In this document: positions 1 through 6,318 of the stretch, in pieces
Layout of the letters: the number at the start of each line of letters is the position of its first letter
How positions within the stretch are numbered: position 1 is the stretch's first letter
DNA from: CAYWPG01 sp964460035
Lineage (GTDB): Bacteria; Pseudomonadota; Gammaproteobacteria; Nitrococcales; AK92
Direction of reading: 5' to 3'
DNA: 8,015 nucleotides
NCBI GenBank assembly: GCA_964460035.1
Contig: CAYWPG010000063.1
Location: forward strand, 1 to 8,015
Notes under the pieces: model-generated
What the model saw: only the letters and a program-made list of their open reading frames with translations
Databases searched by the model: none
What the model was told of the DNA's origin: nothing
Position numbers and translations under genes: made by a program

Positions 1-1029
1 CTTGAGGCACCAGCGCAGCTAGGGGAGTACATCGAAGGATTAACAGAAGCGCGCGAGGCTGAAGGGGAAGTGGTGTTGCGCTGGCTGCTGGGTGCCGGCG
101 CAGAATCGGTGCTGCTCGCCGTGGGAAACTTTCTGGCGCGTGTGGGAGTCGCTGACCTGCAAGGACATGCGGAGTGCGACGAGTGGCAGAGCGAGCGCGG
201 ATACCTGCTTGGCCTGCGGCTGAAGGTGGCAGGCATGGCCGTAAGTCCGGAGTGGGTCGAGCATAAGCCGGCGCGCAAGCGCAAGGTCGCGGTGCCGCAG
301 GGCGCCCGGGCCTTGGCTCGGCAGCTGATGGCTGCGGTGCGGGCGGACAAGCTCGACGAGGTGGAGCGGCTGCTTAGCACGGGGGTGGATCCCTATGTAA
401 AGGTTGGCGAGTCGTGCCCGATGGGGTTGGCAGTGGGTGAGGAACACCTGGAGGTGCTTGACCGCTTTTTCGCCCATGGCGTCGACCCGAACCGGCTGAT
501 GTACGACCTGGTCGCACCGCTTCACCTGGCGGCGATGTTGGATAATGTCGAGTCTGCGCGACGACTGATCGCGGCCGGGGCGGATGTCAACCGTCGCGAC
601 AACGAAGAGCCGTTTCACAAGACCCCGCTGATGCGCACTGTCCCGAGGCGTTGCAGCGAGGTAATGGAGGCGCTGTTGCAGGCGGGGGCCGATCCTAACT
701 TGCGCACGAGGGGCTACGGATCGACGGCGCTGCATAATGCGGTCGGCACGCATGGCAGGTCAACGCAGGGGCTGGCGCTGGTGCGCAGGCTCCTGGAGTA
801 TGGGGCGTCGCCCAATGTGGCCGATGATGAGGGATACACCCCCTTGCACACCGCGATAGGACGCTCCGGCCCCGCGGCGGTCGCGCTGCTGCTAGAGTTC
901 GGCGCCGACGTGAACCTTGTGGTCAATGAAGGTTTGTCGCCCTTAGAGCTGCTGGAGCGGTTCAGCTTTATGGTCCCCGAAGAGCAGGCGGAGGTGCGGG
1001 CGATGCTGCAGCAGGCCGGTGCGAAGTAA
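1..1029 (+). CDS. Ankyrin-repeat protein, 5'-truncated by window edge
   Basis: The frame is open from base 1 to the TAA at 1027-1029, giving 342 residues in the window; the true start probably lies upstream. A GTG at 70 is a possible internal start, but the purine-rich stretch before it (62-68) sits too close to be a good ribosome binding site. Roughly the last 237 residues (nt 316-1026) form about seven ankyrin-type repeats. Recognisable cores include APLHLAA, GADVN, GADPN, TALHNAV, GASPNV, TPLHTAI and GADVN; the first two repeats and the last are degenerate. Ankyrin repeats are protein-binding scaffolds, so a partner is expected but cannot be named. The first ~105 residues are not ankyrin-like; I do not recognise them. 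They end in a basic linker (KPARKRK). No signal peptide or membrane segment can be judged without the N-terminus. Ankyrin proteins sometimes act as immunity or anti-toxin partners, but nothing visible here supports that role. The family call is firm; function is unknown. Confidence 0.8.
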   Translation, partial: LEAPAQLGEYIEGLTEAREAEGEVVLRWLLGAGAESVLLAVGNFLARVGVADLQGHAECDEWQSERGYLLGLRLKVAGMAVSPEWVEHKPARKRKVAVPQGARALARQLMAAVRADKLDEVERLLSTGVDPYVKVGESCPMGLAVGEEHLEVLDRFFAHGVDPNRLMYDLVAPLHLAAMLDNVESARRLIAAGADVNRRDNEEPFHKTPLMRTVPRRCSEVMEALLQAGADPNLRTRGYGSTALHNAVGTHGRSTQGLALVRRLLEYGASPNVADDEGYTPLHTAIGRSGPAAVALLLEFGADVNLVVNEGLSPLELLERFSFMVPEEQAEVRAMLQQAGAK

Positions 1030-1059
1030 GGGGGCGGGTCGTTTGGCGCCGATCACCCA

Positions 1060-1077
1060 CCTGGTGCAGGAACCAGG
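1060..1077. repeat. Small inverted repeat between convergent genes
   Basis: CCTGGT and ACCAGG flank a 6-nt loop in the 128-bp gap between the ends of the ankyrin gene and the SRAP gene. Its position suits a bidirectional terminator. However, the stem is only 6 bp and no T-run follows on either strand, so a terminator function is weak. Nothing else recognisable lies in this gap. Confidence 0.2.
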
Positions 1078-1157
1078 CCAGACCAGTGCCTGTCCAAGGG
1101 CGCCCAGCTGTCCACGCTCAGCTAGCTCCTTCCTCAACGACATCGCCTGGGCCGAAC

Positions 1158-1814
1158 TCAGATGGGCTCGATCAGCCGTGGATCGTCAACGGACGAGCGG
1201 TTGACCGCTGTGCTTACTCGGTAGGCTTCCAGCAACTCCTGTGGCAGCGGGCGAATGACGGCGCGAATGATCTCTCGGTTCGTGAGCTCGGGATCCAACC
1301 AGTCTTCATAACTCTCCGGGTCCAGTACCGCGGGCATGCGCGGGTGAACGCTCGCTAGCAGCGGCTGCGCCGGCTGGGTGATGATGGCGGCGGTGGACTG
1401 GTCCTGCTCGCGACCCGGCTCCCAAATGCCGGCGAACATCAGTGGCTGGCTGTCGCGGCGGTGAATGAAGTAGGGCTGTTTGCGGCCTTGCTCTAGGCGC
1501 CATTCATACCATCCGTCGGCGGGGATCAGGCCCCGGCGGTGGGCGAAGGCGTTGCGGAAATAGCGGCTAGTAGCCACCGTTTCCGCCTTGGCGTTGATGG
1601 GCGTGGGCGCCTTCTCGTCCGCCCAGCCCGGATGAAATCCCCACATGCTCTCACGGATCACGGGCTTGCCGTTCGCATCGGTTGTGACGATGGCGATCGG
1701 CGTGCCCGGCGCGATGTTGTAGCGCGGACGGTCCTCGCCTTCCGGCGCCTCTATGCCGAGGTAGCGCCGGGCGATCACCGAGCGAGGCGAGTAGAGCGCG
1801 AAACGACCGCACAT
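1158..1814 (-). CDS. yedK: SOS response-associated peptidase (SRAP) family protein, YedK/HMCES-like
   Basis: A 218-residue protein, the normal size for bacterial YedK. SRAP proteins act on single-stranded DNA: Cys2, exposed after Met removal, forms a stable thiazolidine crosslink with abasic sites and shields them from breakage. The start is set at 1814 because it yields MCGRF with Cys2 in place; the longer frame reaching 1913 would bury this residue. The YNIAPGTPI block is at residues 32-40. The expected active-site residues are Asn74 (PINAKAET), Glu104 (GWYEW) and His157 (HPRMP), matching Asn75, Glu105 and His160 of E. coli YedK. No good Shine-Dalgarno sequence precedes the start, and a 5-bp inverted repeat (1815-1830) abuts it. 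I see no clear LexA box upstream. The gene is divergent from cydA and convergent with the ankyrin gene, so it is probably transcribed alone. The functional link to its neighbours looks incidental. Confidence 0.93.
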   Translation of the reverse strand: MCGRFALYSPRSVIARRYLGIEAPEGEDRPRYNIAPGTPIAIVTTDANGKPVIRESMWGFHPGWADEKAPTPINAKAETVATSRYFRNAFAHRRGLIPADGWYEWRLEQGRKQPYFIHRRDSQPLMFAGIWEPGREQDQSTAAIITQPAQPLLASVHPRMPAVLDPESYEDWLDPELTNREIIRAVIRPLPQELLEAYRVSTAVNRSSVDDPRLIEPI

Positions 1815-1830
1815 GCACCCAAGGTGGTGC
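1815..1830 (-). repeat. Short inverted repeat at the SRAP gene start
   Basis: GCACC and GGTGC arms flank a 6-nt loop and lie immediately before the ATG of the SRAP gene, where a ribosome binding site would be expected. In mRNA it would fold as a 5-bp GC-rich hairpin. It may lower translation or may be chance. Confidence 0.25.
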
Positions 1831-1853
1831 TTAGGAAGACCGGAAAGAAGGGG

Positions 1854-1870
1854 TGATCGCCCCGCGATCA
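1854..1870. repeat. Perfect 7-bp inverted repeat upstream of the SRAP gene
   Basis: TGATCGC and GCGATCA are perfect complements around a 3-nt CCC spacer, 40-56 bp upstream of the SRAP start. It could be a dimeric regulator site or a leader hairpin. It is not an FNR/Anr box: the TTGAT-like half-sites are too far apart for the usual 4-nt spacer. An AT-rich patch (1870-1878) follows, and it may contribute to a minus-strand promoter that I cannot define. Confidence 0.35.
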
Positions 1871-1947
1871 ATATTTTCTCAGCACGTGTAGTGAGACCTG
1901 CGACAGCTTTCACGTGTGATGGGGGTCAAACTTCTCTGTTTTGGTGA

Positions 1948-1953
1948 TATAGT
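1948..1953 (+). promoter_or_regulatory. Candidate -10 element for the cydABDC operon
   Basis: TATAGT matches the sigma-70 -10 consensus at five of six positions, in an AT-rich patch that stands out in this GC-rich DNA. The matching -35 position (about 1925-1931) is poor, which would suit an activator-dependent promoter. Transcription from here would begin near 1960, inside the adjoining palindrome, and give a leader of about 150 nt before cydA. This is inference from sequence only. Confidence 0.3.
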
Positions 1954-1978
1954 TGTTTCAGTAATTTCTGAAATAACT
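1951..1978. promoter_or_regulatory. 28-bp near-perfect palindrome, candidate operator upstream of cydA
   Basis: The 14-bp half-sites match at 12 of 14 positions; the mismatched pairs are 1955/1974 and 1962/1967. The core reads TTTCAG, a 6-nt centre containing AATT, then CTGAAA, with outer arms AGTT and AACT. It is AT-rich, 131 bp before the cydA ATG and 137 bp from the SRAP start, and it touches the best -10 candidate. The length and symmetry fit a dimeric transcription factor that would block RNA polymerase. I do not recognise it as a standard FNR, Fur, Zur or NsrR site. It could also be transcribed as a hairpin. Confidence 0.6.
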
Positions 1979-1998
1979 GGGAGGACTTCGTTAAGGCG

Positions 1999-2079
1999 CT
2001 CGGGTCAGTCGGCGCGTGGCCCGAGTAGCGTCTCACCGGGGGCGCAAGCGGTTGGGGGCCCCCGGAGCAGGTGACTGCT
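1999..2079 (+). promoter_or_regulatory. Structured 5' leader of cydA: three consecutive hairpins
   Basis: Three stems follow one another. First, 1999-2006 pairs with 2018-2025 (six Watson-Crick pairs, then T-G and C-G) around an 11-nt loop. Second, 2036-2043 pairs perfectly with 2058-2065 (CCGGGGGC with GCCCCCGG) around a 14-nt loop. Third, 2066-2070 pairs with 2075-2079 (AGCAG with CTGCT) around GTGA, a GNRA-type tetraloop. The second and third stems are directly adjacent and could stack. The cydA ribosome binding site begins 19 nt later. No T-run follows, so this is not an ordinary intrinsic terminator. Such stems can arise by chance in GC-rich DNA, but the arrangement is notable. It lies within a leader only if transcription starts upstream, as proposed. 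Confidence 0.4.
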
Positions 2080-2097
2080 GCGCCTGGGCTTCTACAC

Positions 2098-2102
2098 GGA
2101 GA
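2098..2102 (+). promoter_or_regulatory. Ribosome binding site of cydA
   Basis: GGAGA lies 6 nt before the ATG at 2109. This spacing, together with the conserved N-terminus MELFDPLLLSR, fixes the cydA start. It rules out the 31-residue longer frame that begins at a GTG at 2016. Confidence 0.75.
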
Positions 2103-2108
2103 CGTCCC

Positions 2109-3572
2109 ATGGAGCTGTTCGACCCATTACTACTGTCGCGAACACAGTTCGCTTTCGTTGTGTCTTTCCACGCCCTGTTTCCGGTATTCACTATAGGGCT
2201 GGCGCTCTACATCGCCGTGCTCGAGGGAGCCTGGTTTCGAACAGAGAACCCAGTCTATCGAGAACTGGCCGGCTTCTGGACCAAGGTGTTCGCGGTCGTG
2301 TTCGGGATGGGGGTGGTCTCGGGGCTGGTGATGGCGTTCCAGTTCGGCACCAACTGGAGCGCCTTTTCGTATGCCACCGCCAATCTGCTGGGCCCCATCC
2401 TCTCCTATGAAGTGATCACTGCCTTCTTCCTTGAGGCGGTGTTCCTAGGGATTCTGCTGTTCGGGCGTGACAAGGTGCCCCGCGGCGTGCACTTTTTCTC
2501 CGCCTGCATGGTCGCTCTGGGTACATTCATCTCGTCGTTCTGGATCTTGTCGGCCAACTCCTGGCTGCAGACCCCTGCGGGCGTGGATTTTCGCAACGGC
2601 CTGGCGTTCGTTACCTCCTGGCGCGAGGCCATCTTCAACGCCTCCTTGCTGCCCCGCTTCCTGCACATGGCATTAGCGTCGGTGCTTACCGCCGGTTTCG
2701 TCGTGGCCGGCGTCTCCGCATGGTATCTGCTGCGGGGAAGAGCAGTGGAAGCGAATCGCAAAGCGTTGTCGATGACGCTATGGGTGTTGCTATTCGCGGC
2801 CCCAGCGCAGGTGCTCATAGGCGATTTGCACGGGCTCAACACGTTCGAGCATCAGCCGGTCAAGGTGGCTGCCATGGAGGGCGCGTGGGAAACGCAGCGC
2901 GGAGCGCCGCTGTTGCTGTTCGCTGTTCCGGACGAAGCGGCCGAGCGCAATCACTTCGAGATTGGCATTCCCCGCTTGGCCAGCCTCATCCTTACCCATG
3001 AGCTGGACGGCGAGGTGCCGGGCCTGAAGGAAGTGCCGCCAGCGCAGCGGCCTCCGGTCGCGGTGGTGTTCTGGTCCTTCCGCGTGATGGTCGGCATTGG
3101 CCTGCTGATGTTGGGCTTCGCCCTCTGGGGGGCGTGGGCGCGCTTGCGCGGGCGCTTGTTCGAGCCGAACAGCAAGTTGCTGAAGGGCCTTGCGCTTATG
3201 ACTCCGACGCCTTTCATAGCGGTGCTTGCCGGTTGGTTCGTGACCGAGTTCGGACGTGCGCCCTGGCTGATCTACGGAGTCATGACCCATGCCGAAGGGC
3301 TAACGCCATCGCTCACCGCAGGCATGGCGCTGTTCACACTGATTGGTTACGTCGTTGTGTATGCCGTGGTGTTCACTGCGGGCCTGTACTATGTGATTCG
3401 CGTGATCCAGCAGGGGCCTGAGGGTGGCGCCCACGTGGATGAGCCCAGCCACGCCAAGCGTCCTTTATCGGCTGCCGACGTTCCTTTCGACGATGAGCCG
3501 CGCCAGCCCGCCTTCGCCCGCTCCGCGAGCGTCATGCCACAGGCTGGCGTAGTCAACGGCCACACCGCTTGA
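2109..3572 (+). CDS. cydA: Cytochrome bd-type quinol oxidase subunit I, CIO-type (short Q-loop)
   Basis: A 487-residue membrane protein, about the length of Pseudomonas CioA. It binds hemes b558, b595 and d, oxidises quinol at the periplasmic face and reduces oxygen to water while generating proton motive force. About nine membrane segments are visible (near 14-37, 57-76, 96-118, 127-148, 184-206, 218-238, 321-343, 364-381, 402-430). Heme ligands are His21 (SFHALFP), His186 (RFLHM) and Met327 (FWSFRVMVG), matching E. coli His19, His186 and Met393. Glu101, Glu109 and Arg325 are also present. Quinol-site residues Lys252 and Glu257 (KVAAME) are conserved. Only 67 residues separate Glu257 from Arg325, about half the E. 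coli spacing, which marks the short Q-loop, cyanide-insensitive subgroup. Oddity: residues 382-386 read GRAPW where GRQPW is usual. The last ~50 residues form a hydrophilic tail. First gene of the operon; cydB starts 10 nt after the stop. CIO assignment rests on loop length only; cyanide resistance is not shown. Confidence 0.96.
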   Translation: MELFDPLLLSRTQFAFVVSFHALFPVFTIGLALYIAVLEGAWFRTENPVYRELAGFWTKVFAVVFGMGVVSGLVMAFQFGTNWSAFSYATANLLGPILSYEVITAFFLEAVFLGILLFGRDKVPRGVHFFSACMVALGTFISSFWILSANSWLQTPAGVDFRNGLAFVTSWREAIFNASLLPRFLHMALASVLTAGFVVAGVSAWYLLRGRAVEANRKALSMTLWVLLFAAPAQVLIGDLHGLNTFEHQPVKVAAMEGAWETQRGAPLLLFAVPDEAAERNHFEIGIPRLASLILTHELDGEVPGLKEVPPAQRPPVAVVFWSFRVMVGIGLLMLGFALWGAWARLRGRLFEPNSKLLKGLALMTPTPFIAVLAGWFVTEFGRAPWLIYGVMTHAEGLTPSLTAGMALFTLIGYVVVYAVVFTAGLYYVIRVIQQGPEGGAHVDEPSHAKRPLSAADVPFDDEPRQPAFARSASVMPQAGVVNGHTA

Positions 3573-3582
3573 GGTAAGGCAT

Positions 3583-4587
3583 ATGGAACTCATTGATCTG
3601 ACTTTGATCTGGATCGCCATCATAGGCCTAGGCGTGTTCATGTACGTGCTGCTCGACGGTTTCGACCTGGGGGTAGGGGTGCTGTTTCCCTTCGCACCGG
3701 ATGAGACCGCGCGCGACGAGATGATGAACTCGGTCGCCCCGATATGGGATGGCAACGAGACCTGGCTGGTGCTCGGCGGGGCGGGCTTGCTGGGCGCGTT
3801 CCCCGCGGTGTACTCGATCTTCCTGCCGGCCCTGTACATCGGGGTATTTCTGATGTTGGCGGGGCTGATCTTCCGCGGCGTTGCCTTCGAGTTTCGCTTC
3901 AAGTCCGGAGAGCGTTCCAAGAAATACTGGAACTGGGCCTTCGCGGGCGGTTCCATAGTGGCGGCGCTGGCTCAGGGAATCGTGGTAGGGGCCTATATCC
4001 AGGGATTCACCGTAACCGGCATGACCTATACCGGCGGCGCACTGGAATGGCTCACGCCGTTCACGCTGTTCACCGGTTTGTCGCTGGTGGCGGGCTATGC
4101 GCTCTTGGGCGCAACCTGGGTGATCCTCAAAACCGAAGGCAGGACCCAGGACTGGGCTTACCGCATCACGCCATACCTGCTGGCGGCGGTGCTGGCCAGC
4201 TTTGCGATCATCAGCCTGTGGACGCCGCTCACCGACGCCCTGGTGCGGGGGCGCTGGCTACAGGACTGGCATCTGCTTTGGCCGCTGCCGACACTGGGGT
4301 TGCTCTCGGCCCTGTTGCTGTGGCGCTCGGTGCAGAAACGCCAGGAAGGTTATCCGTTCATAGCGGCGCTGGGGCTGTTCGTCTCGGCGTACGCGGGGCT
4401 GTTGGCGAGTAAGTGGCCCTACGTGGTACCGCCCAGCATCACGTTCTGGGATGCCGCCTCGGCGCCGGAGACTCAGCTCTTCTTGCTGCTTGGCGTGTTG
4501 TTCGTGCTACCCATAGTGCTCGGCTACACCGCGTGGACCTACTGGGTGTTCCGTGGCAAGGTCAGAGCCGATGTCGGATACCGCTGA
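3583..4587 (+). CDS. cydB: Cytochrome bd-type quinol oxidase subunit II
   Basis: A 334-residue membrane protein, close in length to Pseudomonas CioB. It pairs with CydA, carries no heme ligands of its own, and stabilises the heme-bearing subunit and its proton and oxygen pathways. Family blocks visible: an N-terminal membrane segment running into DGFDLGVGVLFPF (residues 25-37), the WDGNETWLV motif (55-63) with Asp56 and Glu59, and a stretch with Arg98 and Phe102 leading into a basic loop (RFKSGERSKK). Eight to nine hydrophobic segments follow the family pattern. The start has GAGGT overlapping the cydA stop at 3571-3575, 7 nt before the ATG, which suggests translational coupling. The next gene, cydD, starts 6 nt after the stop, so there is no room for a small third subunit gene (CydX or CioZ) at this junction. 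Also called cioB when the oxidase is of the CIO type. Confidence 0.95.
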   Translation: MELIDLTLIWIAIIGLGVFMYVLLDGFDLGVGVLFPFAPDETARDEMMNSVAPIWDGNETWLVLGGAGLLGAFPAVYSIFLPALYIGVFLMLAGLIFRGVAFEFRFKSGERSKKYWNWAFAGGSIVAALAQGIVVGAYIQGFTVTGMTYTGGALEWLTPFTLFTGLSLVAGYALLGATWVILKTEGRTQDWAYRITPYLLAAVLASFAIISLWTPLTDALVRGRWLQDWHLLWPLPTLGLLSALLLWRSVQKRQEGYPFIAALGLFVSAYAGLLASKWPYVVPPSITFWDAASAPETQLFLLLGVLFVLPIVLGYTAWTYWVFRGKVRADVGYR

Positions 4588-4593
4588 GGGATC

Positions 4594-6318
4594 GTGAAAA
4601 CGCTCGATAAGGACATCCGCCCGTCCGCCAACCGCTGGTTGGCGGCACGGGCTCGCGAGGTAATCGGACCCTTGGCGGCTGCGGTCGGGGCCGGTACCGC
4701 CGATGGGCTGCTGGTGATCGCCCAGGCTGCGCTGATCGGCTGGATCGTTCATACCACCATCCTTGGCAGCCAGCTCGGCGATCTGTTGCTGCCGCTGGCG
4801 GCGCTGCTGGCCGTGTTCATCGGCCGCGCCGCCTGTACCTGGAGCTTGGGCGCTGCCGGCACGGAAGCGGCGGCCGGCGTGGTGGCGGGCGTGCGGGAAG
4901 CGCTTTATAGGCAGCTGGTGGCGCTCGGGCCGGCACGCCTGGCGCGGCAGCACAGCGGTGCGGTTGCCAGCACGATGGTCGAGCAGGTCGAAGCGCTGGA
5001 GGGCTACTACGCTCGTTTTCTGCCGCAGACGGTTATCGCCGTGATAGTGCCGCTGGCGATCGTCATTGCGGTGGGCCTGATCGACTGGCTTGCCGGCTTG
5101 CTGTTGCTGTTCGCCGCGCCGCTGGCGCCGCTGTTCATGGCGCTGATCGGTATGGGCGCCGAGCGCCTGGCGCGGCACCAGCAGCGTACGATGGCGCGTG
5201 TCAGCGCGTATTACCTGGACCGCCTGCGCGGCATTCTCACGCTGCGGCTGTTCCGCGCCGGTGCGCGCGCCACCGAGGAGGTCGAGCATGCCGCCGATAT
5301 GTACCGCCGGCGCTCGCTACGGGTGCTGCGGGTGGCTTTCCTGTCCTCGACGGTGATGGATCTGATCGCCACGATCTCCATCGCCGTGGTGGCTGTGTAC
5401 GTAGGGCTGTCGCTGCTGGGCTATCTCACCTTCGGCCCCGGGCAGAGCTTGACCTTGTTCAGCGGCTTGTTCGTGCTGCTGCTGGCGCCGGAGGTGTTCG
5501 TTCCGCTGCGCCGTCTGGCATTGCACTATCACGATCGCGCCAATGCGGTGGGGGCGGCGGAGGAAATTATCGATTTGCTGATGCTGCCCGCGCCCGCCTT
5601 CACGCCGGCAGTGGCCACGCCGGTGCCGGTGGAACGCGATGAGCGCGAGCTTCCGCTCCCAGTACCGGTGGGCGTGGAATACCGCGGCGTGGCATTCGCT
5701 TACGATGGCGGTACCAAGCCGGTACTGCAGAACGTCACTCTTGCGGTTGCGCCGGGCGAGCGGGTGGCAATCGCCGGCGCCAGCGGCAGCGGCAAGTCCA
5801 CGCTGCTGCACCTGGCAGCAGGGTTCTTGCAGCCAACCGGCGGGGAGGTCCTCATCGATGGCAAAGTGCCGGCGGACGAGGGAGCGGTGGCCTGGGTAGG
5901 ACAGCGGCCTTGGTTGTTCTATGGCACCTTGGCCGACAACATACGCCTGGCCGATCCCGGCGCCACCGACGCTCAAGTGCGTGCCGCCGCCGAGGCGGCC
6001 GATCTCGGACCGCTGCTCGACTCGCTGCCTGATGGCTTGAACACACTGCTTGGAGAGCGTGGCTACGGACTCTCGGGCGGGCAGGCGCGCCGGCTGGCGC
6101 TGGCGCGCGCGCTGCTCTCAGGTGCGCCGGTGCTCCTCTTGGACGAGCCTACCGAGGGTTTGGATCGTGCCTCCGCCGAGCGCGTGCTTGCGGCGCTGAG
6201 CCGGCTGGCGGACGGGCGACGCACCATCATCGTTGCCACTCACGATCCGGCGGTGCAGGCCTGGGCCGATCGCACCGTGCATCTGAGTGCCGGATCCTTG
6301 GCGGAGGCCGTGGCATGA
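4594..6318 (+). CDS. cydD: Thiol/heme ABC exporter-fold subunit CydD (cytochrome bd assembly)
   Basis: A 574-residue half-transporter, slightly shorter than E. coli CydD (588). With CydC it forms an inner-membrane heterodimer required for assembly of bd oxidase. E. coli CydDC was reported to export cysteine and glutathione; later structural work argued for a heme-related role. Six membrane segments occupy residues ~25-305, with the CydD-like YYARFLPQ, FMALIGMGA and LDRLRGILTLRLF blocks. The ATPase domain runs from ~360 with Walker A GASGSGKST (395-403), Q-loop Gln437, signature LSGGQ (493-497), Walker B VLLLDEP (513-519), D-loop GLD (522-524) and His550, so the site looks active. Tyr312 aligns with E. 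coli Tyr311, a residue I recall as near bound heme. The start is GTG at 4594; a GAGGG at 4586-4590 overlapping the cydB stop leaves a short 3-nt spacing, implying coupling. The stop overlaps the cydC start. Confidence 0.94.
   Translation: MKTLDKDIRPSANRWLAARAREVIGPLAAAVGAGTADGLLVIAQAALIGWIVHTTILGSQLGDLLLPLAALLAVFIGRAACTWSLGAAGTEAAAGVVAGVREALYRQLVALGPARLARQHSGAVASTMVEQVEALEGYYARFLPQTVIAVIVPLAIVIAVGLIDWLAGLLLLFAAPLAPLFMALIGMGAERLARHQQRTMARVSAYYLDRLRGILTLRLFRAGARATEEVEHAADMYRRRSLRVLRVAFLSSTVMDLIATISIAVVAVYVGLSLLGYLTFGPGQSLTLFSGLFVLLLAPEVFVPLRRLALHYHDRANAVGAAEEIIDLLMLPAPAFTPAVATPVPVERDERELPLPVPVGVEYRGVAFAYDGGTKPVLQNVTLAVAPGERVAIAGASGSGKSTLLHLAAGFLQPTGGEVLIDGKVPADEGAVAWVGQRPWLFYGTLADNIRLADPGATDAQVRAAAEAADLGPLLDSLPDGLNTLLGERGYGLSGGQARRLALARALLSGAPVLLLDEPTEGLDRASAERVLAALSRLADGRRTIIVATHDPAVQAWADRTVHLSAGSLAEAVA

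Noticed and set aside
472..1026. The ankyrin repeats as a DNA tandem repeat array
   Set aside because: The similarity is at the protein level only; the nucleotide units are divergent, so this is a protein repeat and not a recent DNA duplication.
943..1143. A 66-residue minus-strand frame between the SRAP gene and the ankyrin gene
   Set aside because: It overlaps the end of the ankyrin gene in antisense, has no ribosome binding site before its ATG, and resembles no family that I recognise.
1854..1871. An FNR/Anr oxygen-sensing site (TTGAT and ATCA on the minus strand)
   Set aside because: The half-sites are separated by about 9 nt rather than the 4 nt that this family needs.
1815..1913. A 33-residue N-terminal extension of the SRAP protein from 1913
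   Set aside because: The catalytic Cys must be residue 2 after Met removal, and MCGRF starts at 1814.
1919..2074. A 51-codon plus-strand frame across the cydA upstream region, a possible leader peptide
   Set aside because: No ribosome binding site is seen. The product is low-complexity and rich in Arg, Ser and Gly as expected from GC-rich noncoding DNA, and the frame crosses the palindrome and hairpins.
2016..2108. A 31-residue N-terminal extension of CydA from a GTG at 2016
   Set aside because: It has no ribosome binding site, does not resemble CydA, and overlaps the hairpins. The ATG at 2109 has a well-spaced GGAGA and begins the conserved N-terminus.
4507..5289. A 260-residue minus-strand open frame opposite cydD
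   Set aside because: It is rich in Gln, Arg and His, as is typical of antisense shadows in GC-rich DNA, while the plus strand encodes a clear CydD. Similar long shadows at 6426-7220 and 5317-5976 were rejected for the same reason.
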